19,842 nucleotides of DNA from Chloroflexota bacterium (GTDB taxonomy: Bacteria; Chloroflexota; UBA4733): positions 1 to 19,842 of the forward strand of contig JAMCTA010000028.1 in assembly GCA_023381895.1 (NCBI GenBank), given 5' to 3'. Each line of letters starts with the position of its first letter. The stretch's first letter is position 1. Made by a program: the position numbers and the translations under genes. Below are positions 1 to 8,805 of the stretch, in pieces. The notes below the pieces were generated by a model. The model was not told the origin of the DNA and did not search any database. It worked only from the letters and a program-made list of their open reading frames with translations.

Positions 1-2226
1 AGGTGCAGGCTCAAGGCTCCGGACCTCGACGGTTACAGGTGTGGGATTGTCTGTGCCTGCCATCGGCTGGTCGGGGCCCAGGACCCTCAATGGGACAGCG
101 TGTATACCCGGAGGTACGAGCACCGGTAAGGCGACGGGAGTGGCGTCACTCGCGAGCGAGACAGGGACCGGCTGGTAGCCGGGCACGACGGCGGTGTGGG
201 CAGCGCGATTGTTGTGGATCTGTGTCCACAAAACGGCCGGAACGGTTTCGTGCGTTACATTGTCGACCCAGATGTTGGTAGTCGCGCCGATCCGCTGCCA
301 GACTCGACCGTCCCTACGGATATCGGCGTCGCCATAGCGTGCTGGCAGTCCGGCTAGCACACTTGCAGGAGCGGCCGTGATGCGGTATCCCCGGAACTGG
401 GCACCTACATACTCTAGCTGAAGCCCCATAGGCAGGCGGCTCTCGAGGTTTGGCTCCCGCCCTGCCCAGCGCAGCCCTTGCATGCCGTACGTCTGATTGA
501 AATCCGCGGTGTCGATGACGATGGTCTTCACGCCGAGCGCCGCAAAGGACGCGGGCGCCGTGGGGTTCAGGGGGTCCTCGAGGTTCCGGCGCAGCGCGTC
601 GGGTGGAGTATCTGGGGTCACGCCGTTGAAGAGTGGATGGTGGTGAATCTCGTAGGCGTAGAAAGCGTAGAGGGGAGTGGGAGCAAGGTTGGCTGACACG
701 AGGGGATATTGGGCAATGATGCCGGCCTGCTGCGAACTCAGGGAGGCGAGCCAGTCGTAGACTCTTGGCGCCGGCAGCAGCTTCACGTAGCGCCAGGGCG
801 GAACATTCGTGTACTCCAGCAGTATACCGACAATGAGAGCGCCAGCCAGAAGGTTGCGGCGGCTGGTGGAATGGATACGGGCGAGCAGGGCCTGCGCACC
901 GAGCGCAGCAAGGATCGCGACGCCGAGCTGGATGATCAGATCGATGCGGGAGAGCGTGCGGATCTCCGGGAAGATGGCGTGGGCGAAGTAGGTAGGTGAT
1001 GGAATAGCGAGACCGCCAACGTGAAACAGCGGCGGGAGGCCAAAGAGGATGCCGGCGACAATACAGACGCCTGCTATGAGCGCGAGCTCACGCTGCTTTT
1101 GCTGAGCGGACGAACTGGTGAGCTCAGCAGCCGCCGGATCGCTTGTACGTCTTGCCCGTCTGGTGAGACGTAGTGTGACGGCCGCGCCGGCAATGGCGAG
1201 GATGAGCGCGATGTAGCCGGTCATCACGCTCTGCTCCGTCACCGTATCCGCCCCGAGGTGGGCATAGAACGTGGAGCGGCCGAGTGGCCCAAGGATGGGA
1301 TTTTCTGGGAAGGGGAGGAAGAAGTCCCACCAGCGTAGAGAGTAACGGTTGAGGTCGGCAAGGGGGCGGACCAGAGATGTGCCCGCTGTAGGGATTGGTT
1401 GGAGTACCGTGTGCTGGTAGAGCTTAAACTGGGAGGGGAGCACAATGAGGGCGATTGCTAGCAGCGCACATCCACTCTCGATTGCTACAGCCAATACAAA
1501 GCGGAAATGGCGCCGGACGAGCCCACTGGCTACACGTATAGCTATGATACCCAGAGTGATGAGGAGCGCAAAGTAGCCTAGATAGGGATTGTCGAGCTCA
1601 GTTAACGCAGTAACCATACCAACGATCACTGCCAACCGCCAACCACCTCGATGTTTCCACGAGATGAGTAGAAAGACAAGGAGAACCAGCCAGAAGCCAT
1701 CCAAGAGATCAAAATGCTCACGGCTCTCGGCGAGGCGAATTGGAGCAAAAGTATAGGCGATGCAGCCGAGGAGCGCCGGCATTGTGGCCATATAGGGCTT
1801 AAGCAGCAGAAACAACGCCATCCCTGTGAGAACGAAGCCCAATAGTACAATCGTGTTTGCGGCAGCTACCGCTCCTACAATCTGTGCGACGAGAGCTGAG
1901 CGATAGAAAGTCAGCGGTTCAGCGGCTTCTGCGACCGTGGCAAGATGAAAAGGATGGCCGCGGTACTCTGGAAGCGGCGAAAGAAGTCCTCCTGCTCGAA
2001 TTCCTTGAAGACGTTGTGCAATACCCTCCGCTGCGCTCACTCCGTCGCCGGGCAGTCCATAGAGCCAGTTGCTCATGTGGAACAGTGTAGGGCCAAACAA
2101 GAAACCGGTGATCCCAAGAATCAAAGCTAGTGCGAATACTATGTCCATCGACTGGCGAAGAATTCGGACCGGCGGATGCCGTACAGGGCTCTTTGGAAGA
2201 GTGGAATGCTCCGAGTGGAAACGCAT
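1..2226 (-). CDS. Large multi-pass membrane protein, YfhO/GT-C-like (3' end outside window)
   Basis: An open frame of 742 codons runs from an ATG at 2226 off the left edge, so the C-terminus is missing. One membrane helix lies near residues 28-46. A polar loop follows with the acidic motif LYGLPGDGVSAAEG (Asp61), placed like the catalytic first loop of GT-C transferases. About ten more hydrophobic stretches extend to about residue 510. An extracytoplasmic region of more than 230 residues comes next. Family-like landmarks are SREHFDLLDGFWL (about 168-180) and FPEIRTLSRIDL in a late loop. The likely role is a polyprenyl-phosphate-sugar-dependent transferase or related glycan/lipoteichoic assembly protein; the substrate cannot be told. 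GAGGAG lies 12 nt before the ATG, a long spacing. The frame stays open upstream to about 2452, so a GTG start at 2262 is possible. It is probably the last visible gene of the minus-strand block; 233 bp separate it from the preceding stop. Confidence 0.75.
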   Translation of the reverse strand, partial: MRFHSEHSTLPKSPVRHPPVRILRQSMDIVFALALILGITGFLFGPTLFHMSNWLYGLPGDGVSAAEGIAQRLQGIRAGGLLSPLPEYRGHPFHLATVAEAAEPLTFYRSALVAQIVGAVAAANTIVLLGFVLTGMALFLLLKPYMATMPALLGCIAYTFAPIRLAESREHFDLLDGFWLVLLVFLLISWKHRGGWRLAVIVGMVTALTELDNPYLGYFALLITLGIIAIRVASGLVRRHFRFVLAVAIESGCALLAIALIVLPSQFKLYQHTVLQPIPTAGTSLVRPLADLNRYSLRWWDFFLPFPENPILGPLGRSTFYAHLGADTVTEQSVMTGYIALILAIAGAAVTLRLTRRARRTSDPAAAELTSSSAQQKQRELALIAGVCIVAGILFGLPPLFHVGGLAIPSPTYFAHAIFPEIRTLSRIDLIIQLGVAILAALGAQALLARIHSTSRRNLLAGALIVGILLEYTNVPPWRYVKLLPAPRVYDWLASLSSQQAGIIAQYPLVSANLAPTPLYAFYAYEIHHHPLFNGVTPDTPPDALRRNLEDPLNPTAPASFAALGVKTIVIDTADFNQTYGMQGLRWAGREPNLESRLPMGLQLEYVGAQFRGYRITAAPASVLAGLPARYGDADIRRDGRVWQRIGATTNIWVDNVTHETVPAVLWTQIHNNRAAHTAVVPGYQPVPVSLASDATPVALPVLVPPGIHAVPLRVLGPDQPMAGTDNPTPVTVEVRSLEPAP

Positions 2227-2459
2227 GGCCGCTACGGACTCCTCAGTAGTGCGGTACACACGTCCCAAGAACCTTGTAGGAGACCCCGTACGTCTAAGTG
2301 GTTGCAACGTGCGATGACGGTCAACAGCGCTGCGCCGTGATTCGTCGAACGCTTGCCGGCGAAGGGCTAAGCAAGCGGACTCTGACACGATCAGAAGGAG
2401 GAGCTCCGAAGATACGCTCGACGTCGGGATAACCGGCGACAGCGCAATTCTCTACGTCG

Positions 2460-4838
2460 CTAGCACCCCCCATGGTGGCGTTTCCCAAGGTCGGCTTTGG
2501 CTGATGCCAAGAGGCCGCCGAGTGCCCCCAGGATCGAAAGCCAGGCGATGAGCTGGCCAAGCAGGTAAATAGCTTGCGGCTGATAGAAGAGGGCAAAATG
2601 AAGCGACGTCTCGCCTGCAGTGGGCCTGACGAGCCACGCATTAGCGAACCCGTCCAGCTTGAAGTGATCCTGTCCTGGGAGCGATGGCATCGCCAGATAT
2701 CGAATGGCCGACACGTCGAGCTTGATCTCTCCATTCGGGTTAATAGCGCTTATGGGACGCGTGACCGTGTCCTGAACAGGGTAGGCCTTCCATCCAGCGT
2801 CGAAGCTCTCTGAGAGTGCCAATACAAATGGTCCCTGTATGCCGGTAATGGAAACACTGTACTCGACAGGGCTCAACTCTTGATAGGACAACACCTGAGG
2901 CTCTTTGGCAGTCCGTTCCGGCTGACCAAACGTCGAGCTCCGCGGGGCAATATCAGATGCCCTTCGTCGCAGCGTGCGCTCTTCGCCGCCTGGCACGAGG
3001 TAAACACGAGGAAGCGCCAGTCGATTCTCAAACACTATGCTCTCGCCATCCGCGAACACTTCCCTGAAAAACGAACTACTTCGAAGGGCGCTAGCAATAG
3101 CTAGGCCATCAGGAAAATTTGCATGCGAGTACAGGTTGCTGCGAACTACAACATATTTGATGCTAGCATCCCCAAGCAATCGAGCAAATTTCGTTGCGCT
3201 AAATCCGTCACCAAGAGACTGTAGCAAGGACATGAGTCTCTCATTTGCAGCACCGGAAGAGCGGTTGTTCATCGACAGATCCCCAGGAATTGGTGATAGA
3301 GCCGCGAATGGATCATTGAACTCGTGGTAATCGCCGCGAAATCGACCGTCTGTAGTGGACCCGACGACGCCTCCAAACGGTATGTAGATTGCTTTATCCC
3401 CGGTAGGCAAGTGTGAAAGCCACTGCTCTGTCGCAAGTGTTCCGGGGCCGAATTGCAAGGTGCGGATCCGAATGTCCCGACCAGCCGTGGCATGTCCATA
3501 GAGTGCGCCGTCGTAATACGGGATCGTGAGCGAGATGATCGCAGCGGTCGGAAGAGCGGCGGCGATCAGTTGACGGAGGATTCGCTTGCCACTCATTCTA
3601 CATTTGAGTTCCACACATAGGCTATCGAAAGATAATGCAATCAATACTGAGTAGCCAACTACCGCGATGCTGAGAAAGCGAGATGGGTCGCGGACTACTG
3701 CTGTAAATGGGAGGTGTCCGTAGTATGGGGAGAGATACCAAGCTGTAATTGGGATCGCTGCAAGGAGAAAGTGATATTGCGTGCGCCAATCCCTGTAACG
3801 AAGAGCAAGTGGAATCATGGCGCACAGAGGGAGCAGGACGGTGGTAAATCTCAGGCCGGATGGGTAGCTTAGTTCGTACGGCTCATTGTAGAGGCTACCC
3901 CACAGCCGGAGGATATTGAGGGCGCTCAACCACTGACCAAGCGGTACATTAGTACTTGATGCGCCCTGATCGACAATACTGCGCTTTAGGATCGCGAGCG
4001 GCAGCCAGCTGAGATCGCCTAAGACGAGAATTGACGACGCAGCCACGATACTCGCCGCAGCTTTCCACATGCTCTGGCCACGAGCGTACAGAACCGCGGC
4101 AAGCAAGAGCCAGCACAGCGGATACCAGATGAGTGCTTGTGACTGGATAGCCACTATTGCACAAAGGCCGCCACCTAGCGAGTACCCAATACGCCCGGTC
4201 ATTATTCCTCTGTGAACAAGGAGCAGAGATAGAGGGAGAAGAGCGACCGTCAACAGGACAAAGAGCCAACCCATAACCAGATAGTTGAAAAAGACTGGCG
4301 AGAATAGCGGAACAAGGCCGCTCATCAAGGAGCCGATAGCAGAAAAGCCAAGATACTTGCAGTAGCAATAGGTGGAGTATCCTGCCGTGGTGAAGATAAG
4401 GAGCACAAGAATCTTGGTCAGCAGGAGTGGACTAATACCTATATCTGTGAGAGTAGCGTAGAGAAGACGGAACGGTGTGTCCGTCATATAAGGCTGGCGA
4501 TAGCCGAGAAGACCGCCGAGCTCATCGGTCCAGAGAAACACTCCTGTATTCCCGAACACGTGCGCTTGGATAGGCGTGACAGGGAGGGACCAGTCGCCGC
4601 CCTGTGGCTGAGCGTTGGCGGTGAGCAACGGGATGAGATAGGCCGCGCTGAGGGCGCAGTAAAGGGCGAGCGGCAGACCCCACGCGACCATCCGCCGGAC
4701 GGCCTGTCGAGGTGGATGAGGTACGCCAACAGCGTCCGTACTCTGTGTGACCTCCTGACTACGTGAGGGAGTAGTGAGATAGAAGACCATCTTGCTCTCT
4801 GTTTGCCCTGGTCGGATACTCCAGGAGTCAGTGTGCAC
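2460..4838 (-). CDS. GT-C-fold membrane glycosyltransferase, AftD/YfhO-like
   Basis: The 792-residue protein has an N-terminal helix at about 51-72 and a long first loop with GDWSLPVTPI and WTDELGG (Asp82, Asp105). Many helices follow to about 440, with VRDPSRFLS (382-390) in a late loop. A long extracytoplasmic domain and a last helix (about 754-775) complete it. The C-terminal domain shows ALSESFDAGWKAYP (674-687) and LDGFANAWLV (728-737). These resemble the GWKAY and NGWANGW signatures shared by YfhO-type proteins and the arabinofuranosyltransferase AftD group. The family transfers sugars from polyprenyl-phosphate donors on the outer face of the membrane; donor and acceptor here are unknown. 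The start is uncertain: the longest version begins with GTG at 4838, but no ribosome site is evident there, and ATG 4790 (residue 17) is an alternative. It begins 15 bp after the upstream GT2 stop, suggesting co-transcription. Confidence 0.8.
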   Translation of the reverse strand: MHTDSWSIRPGQTESKMVFYLTTPSRSQEVTQSTDAVGVPHPPRQAVRRMVAWGLPLALYCALSAAYLIPLLTANAQPQGGDWSLPVTPIQAHVFGNTGVFLWTDELGGLLGYRQPYMTDTPFRLLYATLTDIGISPLLLTKILVLLIFTTAGYSTYCYCKYLGFSAIGSLMSGLVPLFSPVFFNYLVMGWLFVLLTVALLPLSLLLVHRGIMTGRIGYSLGGGLCAIVAIQSQALIWYPLCWLLLAAVLYARGQSMWKAAASIVAASSILVLGDLSWLPLAILKRSIVDQGASSTNVPLGQWLSALNILRLWGSLYNEPYELSYPSGLRFTTVLLPLCAMIPLALRYRDWRTQYHFLLAAIPITAWYLSPYYGHLPFTAVVRDPSRFLSIAVVGYSVLIALSFDSLCVELKCRMSGKRILRQLIAAALPTAAIISLTIPYYDGALYGHATAGRDIRIRTLQFGPGTLATEQWLSHLPTGDKAIYIPFGGVVGSTTDGRFRGDYHEFNDPFAALSPIPGDLSMNNRSSGAANERLMSLLQSLGDGFSATKFARLLGDASIKYVVVRSNLYSHANFPDGLAIASALRSSSFFREVFADGESIVFENRLALPRVYLVPGGEERTLRRRASDIAPRSSTFGQPERTAKEPQVLSYQELSPVEYSVSITGIQGPFVLALSESFDAGWKAYPVQDTVTRPISAINPNGEIKLDVSAIRYLAMPSLPGQDHFKLDGFANAWLVRPTAGETSLHFALFYQPQAIYLLGQLIAWLSILGALGGLLASAKADLGKRHHGGC

Positions 4839-4853
4839 GAAGAGACAGCTACG

Positions 4854-5915
4854 TCACGTCTCAAGAGGTGGCCGGAGCGTGTTGGTTGCGGCAACTGAGA
4901 TTGGGGCTGTAAGGCGAGTATTTCGCGAGCCTAGCCTGCGGGCTAGAACCTGACGCTTGTAGGCGTCTGTGAGACGTCGAAGAACTGGTGCCGGTAAGCC
5001 GAGAGTGAGTAGCGCGAAGGCCCAGAAGTTCGGTGTGATCAAGTTTTGACGCCGGTAGCGCAGTAGTGCTCCAATTTCCCGGGTGAGAACACGCACGTTG
5101 GCGTAGTTTCGCAGTTGAACCAATCCTTCGTAGTTGGTTGAGGTGATGAATTCAACGCCAGCTTCGCGTGCCCCTCGATACTCCTCTCCAGCGAAAACTT
5201 GCGTAAACATCTGAACCCAGGTCTCGGTGGGTGATGGCGTGTAGATCTGAGGGCGGTGTCTAGTCATGCTGCTGTCGATGCGGACAGCGACGGTGTACCT
5301 TGGAAGATAGACGGCAATAGACCCACGGAGAATGTCCGCGAACGGATAGATGTGCGCGACAAATATGTGGGGATGAAAGGGGATTTTCCGTAGTGACTGC
5401 CGGTATGCGAGGCCAGAAAGCTGCCCCGCCGACGAAAATAGGTAGCGGATAGCCTTCTTCCCATCATTTATGGAAAGATAAGTTTTGTGAGTCGTACTTG
5501 GTGGCTCAATCGAACGCACCGGCTTCAGCGGGTCACTGTCAAACCAGTAGTAGGGTCGGGTAACCAACCCCACGTTTTCAGAGAGATCAAAAGCTTCTAC
5601 CGTAGCGCGAAGGGCTCCATCAAGCAGGATATCATCGTGTCCAAGGAGGTAGAGAAATTCTCCGCGGCACGAGCGCGCACCTTCATTGAGATTTCCACCG
5701 TATCCGAGATTACTATCATTCCGGCGATAAGTGACTCGCGAATCGCGGAATGACTCGGCAACCTCGCGGGTATCGTCGGTCGAGCAATCGTCCGAGACAA
5801 CAACCTCGAAGTCATCGAAGTCCTGGGCCAGCACCGAATGCATGGTATGCAACAGCAAGTCAGCGCGGTTGTAGGTAGGGATAAGAACGCTTACGCGCGG
5901 GCGGACCACTCGCAT
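4854..5915 (-). CDS. GT2-family glycosyltransferase (GT-A fold)
   Basis: This 353-residue soluble transferase has a classical GT-A start, VSVLIPTYNRADLL, near the N-terminus. Nucleotide-binding DDCSTDD follows at about 42-48, and LLGHDDILL at about 91-99, where HDD occupies the metal-binding DXD position. The C-terminal third is basic and lacks an obvious membrane anchor. Such enzymes add one sugar from a nucleotide donor to a lipid-linked acceptor in the cytoplasm; the specific sugar cannot be predicted. I chose ATG 5915 because AGAGGA lies 7 nt upstream and the protein then begins directly before the GT-A beta strand. The frame is open to a TTG at 5981, which would add 22 residues of low-complexity sequence. 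Its stop is 15 bp before the GT-C gene on the same strand. Upstream lies a 334-bp gap before the methyltransferase. Confidence 0.9.
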   Translation of the reverse strand: MRVVRPRVSVLIPTYNRADLLLHTMHSVLAQDFDDFEVVVSDDCSTDDTREVAESFRDSRVTYRRNDSNLGYGGNLNEGARSCRGEFLYLLGHDDILLDGALRATVEAFDLSENVGLVTRPYYWFDSDPLKPVRSIEPPSTTHKTYLSINDGKKAIRYLFSSAGQLSGLAYRQSLRKIPFHPHIFVAHIYPFADILRGSIAVYLPRYTVAVRIDSSMTRHRPQIYTPSPTETWVQMFTQVFAGEEYRGAREAGVEFITSTNYEGLVQLRNYANVRVLTREIGALLRYRRQNLITPNFWAFALLTLGLPAPVLRRLTDAYKRQVLARRLGSRNTRLTAPISVAATNTLRPPLET

Positions 5916-6249
5916 CCACTTTCCTCTAGCGATGTCGCCTTCGGGCACCGACCAGCCTACCTTTGGTACCGAAGGAGTCAAAGTTATGAGTTATGACGAC
6001 AGAGATGCCCCCTGGTCACCTTGGTCATAGAGGTCCTGCGCCTTCCATTGCTCGTACCGTACCATTAGCAGCTTGCCCAAGTCTACAAGATGGCCTCGTG
6101 TGTGCTGCCGGCGCTATCCGGCACCAAACGTGTTAGCCGTATGGTCGATGATGTCCCCTCTGCAGGTAGGGCTTGTGCGGTAGGCCTGTTATACAGCAGG
6201 TGGACCTCTCATCCGGCGAGGTCGTGCCGGGATGAGGGCTTCGAGAGCC
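5916..6249. other. Gene-poor gap with possible frameshifted coding remnant (minus strand)
   Basis: No intact gene is seen between the methyltransferase stop and the GT2 start. On the minus strand, two adjacent short frames look protein-like. One ends at 6085 with DSAGSTHEAIL; the next, one frame over, continues as VDLGKLLMVRYEQWKAQDLY and ends at the stop at 5991-5993. A single-base shift near 6085 would join them into about 70 residues ending in an amphipathic helix. This could be the tail of a decayed gene. The family is not recognisable and chance is a real alternative. The plus-strand frame through here is antisense to the methyltransferase and has no coding character. Confidence 0.25.
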
Positions 6250-6948
6250 TCAGTCTACTCCGGAGACGCGTTTCGTGCAGAAGATCTCAAAGCTATAGCG
6301 AGGCAAATAGTATGAAACGATCTGCGTCAGTTCTGTCACGACCAGCCACAGAGCTCGGGGACGCCAGCGAACGGTCTGCAGTACCGCTCCTTCCTCCTCC
6401 ATCGCGCCCGCCTGATTCTCACCCCGGAACAGCTTCAGCCCGGCCAAGCCACGGACACGAAAGCCCAGGCTTCGCATCGCCGCCGTGCCCCAACCAGATC
6501 GATGCCGCTGGAGTGGATTGCCACCGAGGGCGCGCTGCGGAAGGAAGCCATTGGGGGTTGTCACAATGACCCGCTTGCGGGCCCATACGACAGCATCGTC
6601 GAGCACCTTCCGTGCCACTTCGGCGTCCAGATGTTCAAGCACTTCGATGAGCACTACGGCATCGAAGCTTTTTGGTGCAAAGGCAACGTCTTGCACATTG
6701 CCGAGAATGTACCAGGTGTGGATCCGCTGTTGGCGTGACTGAAGGATGTAGTCTCTGTAGCCATCCACGCCTACAGACCACTTCACGTTGCAGTATTCGA
6801 TCGGCGATTCTGGCCCGCAGCCAAGATCGAGTACTGACTCACAATCACGCAGTTCCCGTTGGAGACAGTAGACCGTCGTGTGGAACAGTCGGCCGAAGAT
6901 CGGGTTATGGTACACGAGTGAAATCAAGAGGAGAAGCAGCTTATTCAC
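6250..6948 (-). CDS. Class I SAM-dependent methyltransferase
   Basis: The 232-residue protein has the class I methyltransferase core in order. Motif I, VLDLGCGPESP, lies at about 39-49 (S-adenosylmethionine glycine loop). The acidic residue ending beta2 is in VGVDGY (Asp near 62). Then come an acidic NVQD after beta3 and motif IV/post-IV FDAVVLIEVLEHL at about 95-107, followed by RVIVTTPNG. This is the pattern of the Methyltransf_11/UbiE-like group. In a polysaccharide locus it most likely methylates a sugar hydroxyl or carboxyl, but the substrate cannot be read from sequence. I chose GTG 6948 because GGGAGG sits 6 nt upstream. A GTG at 7017 in the same frame would add 23 residues and lacks such a site. 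A short hydrophobic stretch (about residues 2-10) follows the start. It belongs to the minus-strand block. Confidence 0.88.
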   Translation of the reverse strand: MNKLLLLLISLVYHNPIFGRLFHTTVYCLQRELRDCESVLDLGCGPESPIEYCNVKWSVGVDGYRDYILQSRQQRIHTWYILGNVQDVAFAPKSFDAVVLIEVLEHLDAEVARKVLDDAVVWARKRVIVTTPNGFLPQRALGGNPLQRHRSGWGTAAMRSLGFRVRGLAGLKLFRGENQAGAMEEEGAVLQTVRWRPRALWLVVTELTQIVSYYLPRYSFEIFCTKRVSGVD

Positions 6949-7029
6949 GTAATCCCTCCCGAAGGCAGCGCTCGGCAGCGTACCAAGCGCCTCGTCCGGC
7001 ACTGCGCCATTATGCACGATGACGAAGCA

Positions 7030-7266
7030 CTAGCCGGCATCGAGCCATTGCCAGCCTACAGCCCTGGATTGCTGGACAGCGTCGGTGTTCTGAGCCCAAG
7101 CAGCATCCACAACTTCGTCATCGCCCACCAGATCCTCAAAGTCTGAATGTACGACGGCATTGACGCGCTCGCCGTGGATTCGCTCAGGCAACTCACCGAA
7201 GCGACGCACACGTGCGATGTCCACAAGGCCAGGACCTACCCAGTCCACCGCGTAGTGCACTCTCAT
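7030..7266 (-). pseudogene. Possible 78-residue fragment in the gap between GT4 and methyltransferase
   Basis: The 564-bp gap 6949-7512 has no clear gene. The best candidate on the minus strand starts at ATG 7266 with MRVHYAVDWVGPGLVDIAR, which resembles the first beta strand and loop of a GT4 or related Rossmann-type transferase. It continues to AVVHSDFEDLVGDDEVVDAA and stops at 7030. The frame stays open upstream to 7488, but that part is rich in Cys and Arg and does not look like protein. Codons are strongly G-starting. However, the exactly opposed plus-strand frame is C-ending, so the pattern could be a shadow of lost sequence on either strand. No family can be assigned. It could be a truncated transferase, a small real gene or chance. 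Confidence 0.25.
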
Positions 7267-7512
7267 CCTATGGCACTGCTGATCCATTGGGCACCAACAA
7301 GTACCCCCGCACCGACGCTCATGACGATAAGCGATCGGGAAGAAGACAGAACCCCCAAGCTCGACCGTGTCATCGTAAGTCAGGCTGCTCCACTGTTTGA
7401 CGCATACCTGTACGGGTCGAGGTGACGGCGTCGTACAATTGCAGCGTTGACGGAACAACCTCGCGCGACGTCTGCCTGTGTGAACCACGCAGCATTGGGG
7501 CGGGGCCTACGC

Positions 7513-8739
7513 TTACTGTTTACGGGCGCGAGTACTGCGCCCGTTAGAGCCGACCCCGACATTGGCTAGCGCTTGCGCTATGAGCTGCGCTTCCTTGTGA
7601 GCACGCTCCTCCCACTCATATTGCTTCGCGACTTCTTTGCCTTCTTCGGCAAGACACGATCGTTCACTCCCGTCGGCTAACAACTCGCACACGTGGGAGG
7701 CAAAGCTATCCACGTCCCCCACCGGTGCCCGCTTCAAACCCCTCGGAAATACCTCCCGGTAAACAGGAAGATCCCAGGCCACCACGGGTGTACCCGACGC
7801 CAGTGCCTCCAGGATAGCCATTCCGAAACCTTCTTCGAATGAGGGGGATACGAGGATCCGAACGCTGCGCAAGAGACGAATAGCATCCTCTGTCGGAACG
7901 AAGCCGAGGAGAGAGACGTTACGACCGAGCTGCCTGGCCTCAACCAAGCTCGTCATCTCTTCAACAATCATGGGATCACCGCGTCCAACGACTGCGAGAT
8001 GGGCGTCCTCTCTGACCGCGCACACTCTCTCCCAGATGTCAATCAACGAGAACACACCCTTAGATGGATGAAGTCTGCCGAGGAACAAAGCGTCGAACCC
8101 AGAATAAGGCTCAAACGCATTATTCATGTAGAGGCTAACATCAATACCAGGAGAGTTCACCTCGATAGATCCTTTGTGGAAGCCGCGGAGATATAGTTCA
8201 CGCATGAGCAGGGCATTATCGACGATGGTGATATCTGCCTTCTGGCGAATCAACACGTGACTGACTCTCTGGGCTACGCAGGGTATTGGACGCGAAGGTG
8301 GAATGAGATGAAAGACTTTTTGAATCCATGCTATGCGACCATTGAGTAACTTTGCTATGTACGAGGGTATGACATCAGGAAAGAAGTCTGACGATGCATA
8401 GATAGCATTGGCCCGCCGGTGCCTAAGGGCAATGGCCGATGCTCGTATTGTCCGCAATATATACGTAAGAATAGTGTGGCGAAAGTGCTCTTCCTGCGAA
8501 GTAATGAGAAACGACGCATGTAGTCCTCGTTTCTCACATGCGTCGCGGCCCAAGCGTGATGTCACGATCGTCAGGCGGTCTGCACGCTGCCGCTTCAGCA
8601 GCTCAATAAAGCAGACATCTCCTCCACTCATCCCCTCAGTGTAAGCATTGAGAAATGCGAGTACTTTAATGCCTGTGCGCGCCATTGATCTCTGAGTATC
8701 AACAGATGCACTACCCCGCATACCGAGCACCGGATTCAT
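7513..8739 (-). CDS. GT4-family glycosyltransferase (GT-B fold)
   Basis: The 408-residue protein has the two Rossmann-like halves of GT-B transferases. The N-terminal half begins IKVLAFLNAYTEGMSGGD (about 24-41). The C-terminal half begins ALFLGRLHPSKGVFSLID (about 217-234) and carries the donor-binding SFEEGFGMAILEALASGTP with the EX7E pair Glu303/Glu311. The enzyme would transfer a sugar from a nucleotide donor to a lipid-linked glycan at the cytoplasmic face; the sugar is unknown. Two starts are possible, ATG 8739 and ATG 8685 (residue 19, just before the first beta strand). Neither has a strong ribosome site; the shorter form fits family length better. It is the first gene of the leftward block and is divergent from the GT2 gene at 9150. 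Confidence 0.92.
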   Translation of the reverse strand: MNPVLGMRGSASVDTQRSMARTGIKVLAFLNAYTEGMSGGDVCFIELLKRQRADRLTIVTSRLGRDACEKRGLHASFLITSQEEHFRHTILTYILRTIRASAIALRHRRANAIYASSDFFPDVIPSYIAKLLNGRIAWIQKVFHLIPPSRPIPCVAQRVSHVLIRQKADITIVDNALLMRELYLRGFHKGSIEVNSPGIDVSLYMNNAFEPYSGFDALFLGRLHPSKGVFSLIDIWERVCAVREDAHLAVVGRGDPMIVEEMTSLVEARQLGRNVSLLGFVPTEDAIRLLRSVRILVSPSFEEGFGMAILEALASGTPVVAWDLPVYREVFPRGLKRAPVGDVDSFASHVCELLADGSERSCLAEEGKEVAKQYEWEERAHKEAQLIAQALANVGVGSNGRSTRARKQ

Positions 8740-8805
8740 AGCTCGACAGCGACCCCGTCACGGTTCGTGCACTGTCTATCGTGCTCACCTATCCCTGGCC
8801 TAACC

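Noticed and set aside
2321..2734. 137-codon minus-strand frame overlapping the end of the GT-C gene
   Set aside because: It overlaps the true C-terminal coding sequence in another frame and its composition is not protein-like.
6090..6569. 159-codon plus-strand open frame
   Set aside because: It is largely antisense to the methyltransferase and is rich in Ser, Arg and Pro with no recognisable motif.
7147..7425. 92-codon plus-strand frame beginning MYDGIDALAVDSL
   Set aside because: It is exactly codon-opposed to the minus-strand frame of the same gap. Neither has clear family features, and the minus frame fits the local gene direction better.
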